In this document: piece after piece, positions 18,038-24,140 of the stretch
Layout: each line of letters opens with the position of its first letter
Numbering within the stretch: the first letter of the stretch is position 1
Assembly (NCBI GenBank): GCA_964247705.1
Contig: CAXTVQ010000006.1
Span: 1 to 64,000, forward strand
Direction of reading: 5' to 3'
Length of the DNA stretch: 64,000 nt
DNA from: LMUY01 sp964247705
GTDB lineage: Bacteria; Pseudomonadota; Alphaproteobacteria; Acetobacterales; Acetobacteraceae
The notes under the pieces: model-generated
Database searches by the model: none
What the model was told of the DNA's origin: nothing
Seen by the model: the letters and a program-made list of their open reading frames with translations, nothing else
Program-made: the position numbers and the translations under genes

Positions 18038-18223
18038 ATGTGGGATGAGGACGAACCGAAGCCGAAACTACGCCGGGTCACACCCATCCCGCTGGACCCG
18101 CTCGGAGTAGCGGAACTGCGGGACTACATCGCCGAGCTGCAAGATGAGATCGCTCGCGCGGAAACCGCAATTGCACGCAAGGAAGGTCACCGGGGCGAAG
18201 CCGAACGGTTCTTCAAGACGTAG
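18038..18223 (+). CDS. DUF1192 family small protein
   Basis: A 61-residue acidic-start, coiled-coil protein (MWDEDEPKPK, then LGVAELRDYIAELQDEIARAETAIARKEGHRGEAERFFK). The ending AExFFK is characteristic of DUF1192. The function is unknown. A strong terminator-like hairpin begins three bases after its stop. The reading frame upstream of the ATG is open but has no homology. Confidence 0.88.
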   Translation: MWDEDEPKPKLRRVTPIPLDPLGVAELRDYIAELQDEIARAETAIARKEGHRGEAERFFKT

Positions 18224-18225
18224 AA

Positions 18226-18253
18226 GGAGGGGGCCGGTCACCCGGTCCCCTCC
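18226..18253. terminator. Strong hairpin, probable bidirectional terminator
   Basis: A 12-bp stem (GGAGGGGGCCGG with CCGGTCCCCTCC, one G-U pair) with a 4-base loop TCAC lies between the convergent DUF1192 and hsp20 genes. The tract after it is only partly T-rich. Confidence 0.65.
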
Positions 18254-18284
18254 ATAGTCACGCTTGGCGCAGCGTGCCCTTAAC

Positions 18285-18761
18285 TCAGGCTGCTACCTGG
18301 CTATGGGTCGCGCTGTCGTTGGCGATGGTCGGCTGCACGGCCGGCTGGCCACTGATCGAAATGCGGCGGGGCTTCAGCGCCTCGGGCACGACGCGGTTCA
18401 GGGCGACATGCAACAGGCCGTTCTGCAGATCCGCACCGTCAACCACGATATGGTCGGCCAGCGCAAACCGGCGCTCGAAAGCACGCCCTGCGATGCCGCG
18501 GTATAGCAGCTCACCAGCCGCCTCGTCCTTCAGCTTGCCGGAGACGACGAGCTGATTGTCCTTGACGGTGATATCCAGGTCCTCCTGGCCAAAACCTGCG
18601 ACGGCCATGGTCAGGCGGTAGGTGTTCTCACCAGTCTTGGCAATGTTGTAGGGCGGGTAGGCCGGAGCGGACGCGGCGTCCTGCGCCGTGTCGATCAGGC
18701 GTGCCATCCGGTCGAAGCCGATGGCGGTGCGGAATAGGGGAGACAGGTCGAACGTCGTCAT
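18285..18761 (-). CDS. Small heat-shock protein, Hsp20 family
   Basis: A 158-residue alpha-crystallin-domain chaperone of the IbpA type. It binds unfolding proteins. The N-terminal FDLSPLFRTAIGFDRM, the core YPPYNIAKTGENTYRLTMAVAGF (residues 36-58), the GIAGRAFERRFAL segment near 94 and the C-terminal IxI motif in RRISIS are all present. Expression is probably controlled after transcription by the ROSE-like leader directly upstream, with the GGAGG ribosome site folded into a hairpin. Confidence 0.93.
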   Translation of the reverse strand: MTTFDLSPLFRTAIGFDRMARLIDTAQDAASAPAYPPYNIAKTGENTYRLTMAVAGFGQEDLDITVKDNQLVVSGKLKDEAAGELLYRGIAGRAFERRFALADHIVVDGADLQNGLLHVALNRVVPEALKPRRISISGQPAVQPTIANDSATHSQVAA

Positions 18762-18866
18762 GGTCGTAAAACCTCCTACAGGAGCAAGGTTATCAGTCAT
18801 GGGCCGCCCGAACGAGCCGGCCCTGGGTCGCCTCCGCGGCCCCGAATGGGCACCACGAACAACGCT
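18762..18866 (-). ncRNA. Probable ROSE-type RNA thermometer in the hsp20 leader
   Basis: The hsp20 leader ends, in RNA sense, with UUGCUCC-UGUA-GGAGG and then 10 bases to the AUG. The UUGCU pentamer opposite a ribosome site is the hallmark of ROSE elements, which block translation at low temperature in alphaproteobacterial hsp20 genes. Further upstream GGGCCG pairs with CGGCCC, matching the multi-hairpin layout. The 5' boundary is estimated. I could not fold the RNA or run a covariance model. Confidence 0.7.
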
Positions 18867-18867
18867 T

Positions 18868-18905
18868 AAATAGAAAACGGCCGCCCCTGGTTCAAGGGCG
18901 GCCGT
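18868..18905 (-). terminator. rpmE terminator, overlapping a possible heat-shock promoter
   Basis: A perfect 10-bp stem (ACGGCCGCCC with GGGCGGCCGT, 9-base loop) is followed on the minus strand by TTTTCTATTT, a good intrinsic terminator 26 bases after the rpmE stop. The loop contains CTTGAA, and CTATTT lies 17 bases further on. That spacing resembles an RpoH-type promoter that would start the hsp20 leader. The promoter reading is an inference. Confidence 0.7.
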
Positions 18906-18931
18906 CTCACTCACGCGTCTGTGAAGCCAGG

Positions 18932-19156
18932 CTACTTCTTCGAGCCGAGCCCCGCGAAGCGCTTGTTGAATTTGGCGACCTGGCCGCCTGTGTCCATCAT
19001 GCGTTGCACGCCGGTCCACGCCGGATGGGACTTCGGATCGATATCGAGCCGCAGCGTGTCGCCGGCTTTGCCCATGGTGGAGCGGGTGGTGAACTCCGTT
19101 CCATCGGTCATGATGATCTTGACCTCGTGATACTCCGGGTGAATGCCGGTCTTCAT
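18932..19156 (-). CDS. rpmE: 50S ribosomal protein L31
   Basis: A 74-residue L31 protein of the large ribosomal subunit. It begins MKTGIHPEYHEVKIIMTDGTEF and has SHPAWTGVQRMMDTGGQVAKFNKRF near 43-67, typical of the alphaproteobacterial form without zinc-binding cysteines. It is followed by an intrinsic terminator. The longer upstream frame has no homology. Confidence 0.96.
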   Translation of the reverse strand: MKTGIHPEYHEVKIIMTDGTEFTTRSTMGKAGDTLRLDIDPKSHPAWTGVQRMMDTGGQVAKFNKRFAGLGSKK

Positions 19157-19247
19157 CGCTGCATGCTCCAAGGGATGGCCCGCGCCGATACCGACCGGCG
19201 GGGCGAAGTGCGGCGTATACGGGTGGCCAGGGCCCGGTGCAAGACGA

Positions 19248-19266
19248 TGCGGGGTTCTGCCCCGCA
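19248..19266. terminator. Hairpin downstream of the LTXXQ gene
   Basis: A perfect 7-bp stem, TGCGGGG and CCCCGCA with loop TTCTG, lies between the LTXXQ gene and rpmE on the minus strand. There is no T-tract. GC-rich palindromes of this kind recur between genes in this window. Confidence 0.45.
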
Positions 19267-19309
19267 CCCCGCAAGAAAGCGGGCGTCCTCTTGACGTCTG
19301 CTCGACAGG

Positions 19310-19804
19310 CTAGCCGCGGGCAGGGCGCACTGCCCGCTCGCGCTGTTGCATCTGGTTCGCGAAGTCCCGGAAGCTCTGGTCCGCCATCTTCTGCTGCTCG
19401 GGCGACAGCGCGCCATACAGCGTGGTGAACGGCCCGACCAGCCCGTTCACCCCATCCGAATGCGCCTGCGCCAGGGCGGCGTAGCCCTTGAGCTGGTCAA
19501 CCGCACTCTGCGTCTGCACACTCGCGCGCTGCGCACTCATCGCCTGCTCGGTATGCGCCGCGTCGTCCCGCATCGCCTGCGCGAAGTCGTCGAACGGCTT
19601 CTGCTCGGCCGCCGTGATCTTCAGCTTGCTGTGCAGGTCGGCTATCCGCCGCTCCACCTGCTCGTTGCGATGGGTCACCGTCGCCGCAGGGCTGGCGGCT
19701 GTCGCCGAAGCCGCCGGGGCCGCCGGGGCCGCCTGGGCCCAGACCGGCGTGCTGGCCAGCAATGCGATCGTGAACGTCGAAGCAAACTTCGTGGGGATGG
19801 ACAT
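19310..19804 (-). CDS. LTXXQ-motif (Spy/CpxP-like) periplasmic protein
   Basis: A 164-residue protein with a signal peptide (cut after VWAQA, about residue 25), an Ala/Pro-rich linker, and a helical domain. That domain holds two LTXXQ-like motifs, LKITAAEQKPF near 76 and LSPEQQKMADQSF near 133. The family includes Spy/CpxP-type envelope chaperones and metal-stress sensors. The start ATG at 19804 is fixed by the signal peptide. It lies alone, convergent with nothing and divergent from pdxY. Confidence 0.83.
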   Translation of the reverse strand: MSIPTKFASTFTIALLASTPVWAQAAPAAPAASATAASPAATVTHRNEQVERRIADLHSKLKITAAEQKPFDDFAQAMRDDAAHTEQAMSAQRASVQTQSAVDQLKGYAALAQAHSDGVNGLVGPFTTLYGALSPEQQKMADQSFRDFANQMQQRERAVRPARG

Positions 19805-19927
19805 GGGGGTTCGTCCTACTGTTGAACCGGATGCCGGACCAACGCCCGCATCCCGGATGCGGTTCGTATCGCTGGCCGAAGCGGCTGCGATGCGGCGGCG
19901 GCATGGCGAAATGAAGGAGACCCACCC

Positions 19928-20794
19928 TTGGCACCCGGCGCCGCGATCCTCTCCATCCAGTCCGCCGTCGCCTACGGCCATGTCGGCAACAGCGCCGCCG
20001 TCTTCCCGCTGCAGCGTCTCGGCATGGAGGTCTGGCCGGTCAACACCGTGCAATTCTCCAACCACCCCGGCTACGGCCACCGCACCGGGCAGGTCTTCAC
20101 CGGCGGCCAGGTCCGCGACGTGATCGACGGCATCGCCGCCCGCGGCGTGCTCGGACGCTGCGTGGCCGTGCTCAGCGGCTACCTCGGCGACGCCGGCGTG
20201 GGTGAAGCAGTGCTGCACGCGCTCACCGAGATCCGCCAGGCGAACCCGGCCGCCCTCTATTGCTGTGACCCGGTGATCGGCGACTCCGGCCCCGGCATCT
20301 ACGTGCAACCGGCCATCCCCGCGCTTCTGCGCGACCGCTGCCTGCCGCAGGCCGACATCGCCACGCCCAACCAGTTCGAACTCGAGCAACTCACCGGCCG
20401 GGCCATCCGCACCCTGGCCGACGCAAAGCAGGCAACGACCGCCCTGCGGACCATCATGCGGCCCAACGCCTGCGTCCTGGTCACCAGCCTTGCCGTCGCC
20501 GACACGCCGGCCGATGCGATCGACCTGCTCGCGTCGGAGCCGGGCGGCACGTGGCGCCTGCGCACCCCCAAGCTGCCGATCGCAGCCAACGGCACCGGCG
20601 ACACGATCGCCGCGCTCTTCCTGCTGCACCGGTTGCGCTCGGGCAGTACGCCGACCGCCCTTGCCGCCGCGGCCAGCGCCACCTTCGGCCTGCTGCGGCG
20701 CACGCTGGACGCCGGGTCACGCGAGCTGCTGACGGTGGCGGCACAGGACGAGTTCATCAGCCCGGGCAAAATGTTCCCCGCCGAAACCGTCTGA
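19928..20794 (+). CDS. pdxY: Pyridoxal kinase PdxY
   Basis: A 288-residue ribokinase-fold kinase that phosphorylates pyridoxal in the B6 salvage pathway. SxQSAVAYGHVGNSAAVFP at 9-27 (seen as IQSAVAYGHVGNSA) is the substrate-site signature. The anion hole GTGD with catalytic Asp225 is at 222-225. The start is TTG with AAGGAG nine bases upstream (19914-19919), and homology begins at once, so no other start fits. Confidence 0.94.
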   Translation: MAPGAAILSIQSAVAYGHVGNSAAVFPLQRLGMEVWPVNTVQFSNHPGYGHRTGQVFTGGQVRDVIDGIAARGVLGRCVAVLSGYLGDAGVGEAVLHALTEIRQANPAALYCCDPVIGDSGPGIYVQPAIPALLRDRCLPQADIATPNQFELEQLTGRAIRTLADAKQATTALRTIMRPNACVLVTSLAVADTPADAIDLLASEPGGTWRLRTPKLPIAANGTGDTIAALFLLHRLRSGSTPTALAAAASATFGLLRRTLDAGSRELLTVAAQDEFISPGKMFPAETV

Positions 20795-20885
20795 TTCCGC
20801 GACAAAAGTCATTCGCTGCCCTTATCCCGCCAAACTCGGCGGCTAAACGTCGCACGTCAACGCTCCCTCCCACGGTGTACGTCGC

Positions 20886-22658
20886 ATGCGAATCCTTCAC
20901 GCCTATCGCCGTGTTTTGACCATGCTGGGCGGTGACCGGCGTCTGGCGCTGGTGCTCGGCGTGGCAAACATCCTGCTCGCCGGGCTGCAGTTCCTGGACC
21001 CGGTGTTGTTCGGCCGCGTCATCGGCCTGCTGTCCGCGTCGGACTCCATCCCGCGCCACGCGCTGTGGATCCAGGCGGCCACCCTGATCGCGATCTGGGT
21101 CGGCGTCGCCGCAACCTCGATCGGCGCCAACATCGCCACGGTCGTACACGCCGAGCGCATGGCCCACCGCAACCGCCTCAAGGTCATGAGCCGCTATTTC
21201 GGCCACGTGCTGTCCCTGCCGCTCTCCTTTCACGGCGAGGCGCATTCCGGCCGCCTCATGAAGGTCATGCTCGGCGGCGCGGACGCCATGTTCGCCGTCT
21301 GGCTCACCTTCTTCCGCGAGCAACTCGCAACTTACGTGGCGTTGCTGGTGCTGCTGCCGCTGACCCTGCTGCTGAACTGGCAACTGTCCCTGGTGCTGAT
21401 CGTGCTGGTGGTGGTGTTCTGCACTGTCACCATCCTCGTCATCAACCGCACCGAGGCCGGCCAGAAACAAGCCGAGCATTTCCAGTCGAGCCTCGCCGGC
21501 ACGGTGCAGGACGCGCTGGCCAACGTGATCGTGGTGCAGTCCTTCAGCCGCCTCGCCGCCGAGACAAGGCGCTTCGGCCAGATCGCCGACGACGTGATCG
21601 CGCACCAGTTCCCCGTGCTGAACTGGTGGGCCGTGGTCAACGTGATGACCCGGGGCGCTTCCACCATCGCCGTGATCGTGATCGTGCTGATCGGCACCAT
21701 CCTGCACGTGAACGGCCAGGCCTCGGTCGCGCAGATCGTGACGTTCATGGGCTTCGCAAACCTGCTGATCAGCCGCCTCGAATCCGCGATGCAGTTCGCT
21801 GCCCGCCTGTTCCTGCAGATGCCGGGCCTCGAGGAGTTCTTCGGCGTGATGGACGCCAAGTCCTCGGTCCCGGAGCAGCCCGACTCGGTGGAGCTCGAAG
21901 TGCCGAAGGGCGAAGTCGCGTTCGAGGCCGTCTCCTTCGCCTACCCGGGCGGCCCGTCCATCCTGTCGGACGTCTCCTTCGTGGCGCAGCCCGGCAGCGT
22001 GATCGCCCTGGTCGGCTCCACCGGGGCCGGCAAAAGCACGGCGATGAACCTGCTGCAGCGCCTGTGGGACCCAACCGCCGGCCGTGTGGCGATCGATGGC
22101 CAGGACATCCGCCACGTGACGCTGGAAAGCCTGCGCCGCTCCATCGGCGTGGTGTTCCAGGAAAGCATGCTGTTCAACCGCTCGATCCGCGACAACCTCA
22201 AGATCGGCCGCCCGGAGGCGACCGACGCCGAGGTCGAGCAAGCCTGCCGCGCCGCGGACGCGCACGATTTCATCATGCGCCAGCCGCAGGGCTACGACAC
22301 CACCGTCGGCGAACGCGGCGCCACTCTCTCCGGCGGCCAGCGCCAACGTCTGGCCATCGCCCGCGCACTGCTCAAGAACCCCCCCATCCTGATCCTGGAC
22401 GAAGCCACCAGCGCGCTGGACGCCGCTACGGAAGCCCGCGTCTCCCGCGCGATGCAGACCCTGATGGAGGGCCGCACGACCTTCATCATCGCCCACCGCC
22501 TGAGCACGGTGCGCGACGCCGACGAGATCCTGGTGTTCGACAACGGCGAAGTCGTGGAACGCGGCCGTTTCGACGCCTTGGTGCAACGTGGCGGCCGCTT
22601 CGCCCAACTGGTCGCCACCCAACTAGCCGGCGCCCCGCAAATCCGCGCGGCGGAGTAA
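20886..22658 (+). CDS. ndvA: Cyclic beta-1,2-glucan exporter NdvA/ChvA (ABC permease-ATPase)
   Basis: A 590-residue ABC exporter half-transporter. About six membrane spans fill residues 20-300. An ATPase domain follows, with Walker A GSTGAGKST near 377, signature LSGGQRQR near 481 and Walker B LILDEATSALD near 501. The N-terminus and domain order match NdvA/ChvA, which moves cyclic glucan to the periplasm. The glucan synthase ndvB is not in this window, so the substrate rests on homology alone. A hairpin follows at 22668. Confidence 0.9.
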   Translation: MRILHAYRRVLTMLGGDRRLALVLGVANILLAGLQFLDPVLFGRVIGLLSASDSIPRHALWIQAATLIAIWVGVAATSIGANIATVVHAERMAHRNRLKVMSRYFGHVLSLPLSFHGEAHSGRLMKVMLGGADAMFAVWLTFFREQLATYVALLVLLPLTLLLNWQLSLVLIVLVVVFCTVTILVINRTEAGQKQAEHFQSSLAGTVQDALANVIVVQSFSRLAAETRRFGQIADDVIAHQFPVLNWWAVVNVMTRGASTIAVIVIVLIGTILHVNGQASVAQIVTFMGFANLLISRLESAMQFAARLFLQMPGLEEFFGVMDAKSSVPEQPDSVELEVPKGEVAFEAVSFAYPGGPSILSDVSFVAQPGSVIALVGSTGAGKSTAMNLLQRLWDPTAGRVAIDGQDIRHVTLESLRRSIGVVFQESMLFNRSIRDNLKIGRPEATDAEVEQACRAADAHDFIMRQPQGYDTTVGERGATLSGGQRQRLAIARALLKNPPILILDEATSALDAATEARVSRAMQTLMEGRTTFIIAHRLSTVRDADEILVFDNGEVVERGRFDALVQRGGRFAQLVATQLAGAPQIRAAE

Positions 22659-22667
22659 CCACCTCCT

Positions 22668-22690
22668 CCCCCTCCTCTCGATGGAGGGGG
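22668..22690. terminator. Hairpin after ndvA
   Basis: A perfect 8-bp stem, CCCCCTCC with GGAGGGGG and loop TCTCGAT, starts 10 bases after the ndvA stop. More G/C-rich palindromic sequence follows to about 22705. It is a plausible terminator without a clear T-run. Confidence 0.5.
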
Positions 22691-22755
22691 CCGGGGGAGG
22701 GGCGCCACCCGCACCAAAGTAGATACGGCAACCCACCGTGCCAGCAGGAGCGCTC

Positions 22756-23115
22756 ATGGACAACGTGCTTGCCCTCCGCCCCTTCGTCCCCGCGCAGGAT
22801 TTCGCGCTGTCGATACGCTACTACGCAGCACTCGGCTTCACCCTGACCCACGAGGACGCTGACGTCGCAATCCTCAAGACGGGCAGCTTCATCCTGCAGA
22901 ACTATGACGTGAAGGGGTCCGCCGGGAACTGCATGGTGCAGTTGCTGGTACGTGACGTGGACGCGTGGTGGAGAGAAGTGAATCCAGCCAAGCTGGTGGC
23001 CGAGTTCGCGGTCAAGGAGCCACGTGCCCCTGTAGTACAGCCCTGGGGAATGAAGGTGGGGTTCGTATTTGACCCTTCTGGCGTGCTTTGGCACGTGGCG
23101 GAAGTGCCGTTCTAG
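22756..23115 (+). CDS. VOC superfamily (glyoxalase/bleomycin-resistance-like) protein
   Basis: A 119-residue single-module vicinal-oxygen-chelate protein. It has the beta-alpha-beta-beta-beta pattern starting RPFVPAQDFALSIRYYAALGF and ending FVFDPSGVLWHVAE. Some metal ligands of glyoxalase I are missing, so binding or resistance is as likely as catalysis. The ATG at 22756 follows AGGAG at seven bases, which is better than the in-frame GTG at 22738. Confidence 0.82.
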   Translation: MDNVLALRPFVPAQDFALSIRYYAALGFTLTHEDADVAILKTGSFILQNYDVKGSAGNCMVQLLVRDVDAWWREVNPAKLVAEFAVKEPRAPVVQPWGMKVGFVFDPSGVLWHVAEVPF

Positions 23116-23217
23116 GTGGCCGGTCCTGACGCTCACGACATGAGCGGCAGGTGTATCGGCCCACGAGATCAAGGCTAGTGGCAGAAATCTGACGAGCTTT
23201 CCGTCAGATTTATACCA

Positions 23218-23676
23218 TCAGTCTCCAACGGCTGCCGGGTCGGGTACTTTAGCGGGTTGCAAGCGCCCCAGCATGCGGTGGGCGCCGGTGCCGGCCTTGG
23301 ATACCACATAGCGCGCGACGGCCCGCGTCGGCTTACCCCAAACGGCGAACTTGCGGACGTAATGCGGGACGGTCCAGTGCAGCGAGTCGCCAGCCGCAAA
23401 CACGGCGGCATCGCCGGGACGCATCGTCCGTACCACGCCGTCGGCGTCCGTGATCACCGCCTCGCCCTCCAGGATAATGACGGCTTCGTCCGTGACGTAG
23501 TGCCAAACGAAGCTTCCGGCGGTGCAATCCCACATCGTCGTATCGAACAAGCCGCCATTGGCGATCGTCCGGCTCCGGGCCTGCGGGTTGCCGGACAAGA
23601 TCCAACCGGGCTCGATCGGCGCTGGGTAAAAGTCTGTGTCAGCCGGACTGTCATCGAATGCGGATCGTTTCAACAT
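23218..23676 (-). CDS. Cupin domain protein
   Basis: A 152-residue small cupin. The barrel motifs are seen in WHYVTDEAVIILEGEAVITDADG (about 57-79) and PGDAAVFAAGDSLHWTVPHYVRKF (about 87-110). It resembles the ureidoglycine-aminohydrolase-like cupin group (EutQ/DUF861 type). The metal-binding His pattern is partial. No partner gene is nearby. It is a plausible small enzyme or sugar/stress-related protein of unknown substrate. Confidence 0.8.
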   Translation of the reverse strand: MLKRSAFDDSPADTDFYPAPIEPGWILSGNPQARSRTIANGGLFDTTMWDCTAGSFVWHYVTDEAVIILEGEAVITDADGVVRTMRPGDAAVFAAGDSLHWTVPHYVRKFAVWGKPTRAVARYVVSKAGTGAHRMLGRLQPAKVPDPAAVGD

Positions 23677-24140
23677 ACATATAATCCCTCTAATGAATGG
23701 CAGAACGTAGGATGCGCCACGTCAGTTTAGCAATGATTTACAAAAACCACTCGAACTTGTCGAGAATCTCCGCCGCACTCTCCAGATACCGCATTTTCAT
23801 CCGCGTCCAAAAAGACTGTAAAGCCATATAAGCATTCAGCCCTCGTGGACAAAAATGTCCCTCCGTTGCAGCGACACTTGCCTGCGTTCACTCTATACGA
23901 TTGTGTGCTTTCAATCATATTAGTTGTAATTGAGAACCATCTATCTCTTACCACGTGTAATTTAGTGGCAAGATTGCCTCATCCGGCACCCATAATGATA
24001 CTGCAGTGCAGCAATGAGCAGATCTAGGGCATCCGCTTACCACTCAGCCAAGTGGCGATGTCATACCACCCTGCTGCAGCGGATACCGTCCCGAGATCAG
24101 CTATGAGGTCGGGATCGAGGCTAGCCGGATCCCCACGACC
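23677..24140. other. AT-rich intergenic stretch with a gene remnant
   Basis: About 460 bases of visibly lower GC than the flanks separate the cupin and the sensor kinase. I see no complete gene, tRNA or inverted-repeat element. The left half carries a readable C-terminal protein fragment on the minus strand (separate entry). The right half, 23890-24140, shows nothing I can support. Confidence 0.6.
23738..23887 (-). pseudogene. C-terminal remnant of an unidentified gene
   Basis: After a TGA at 23888-23890 the minus strand reads 49 codons to a TAA. The product is protein-like, including VAATEGHFCPRGLNAYMALQ and then SFWTRMKMRYLESAAEILDK, ending FEWFL. The aromatic, amphipathic composition is unlike random antisense sequence. 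An ATG at 23827 could give a 29-residue peptide. I do not recognise the family. It may be the tail of a decayed gene or a real small ORF. Confidence 0.35.

Noticed and set aside
20757..22622. 621-codon minus-strand open frame opposite ndvA
   Set aside because: ndvA has intact ABC motifs; the antisense is His/Asp/Gln-rich low-information sequence.
23727..23954. 75-codon minus-strand ORF in the AT-rich region
   Set aside because: Another frame of the same bases has the protein-like remnant; this frame shows no pattern.
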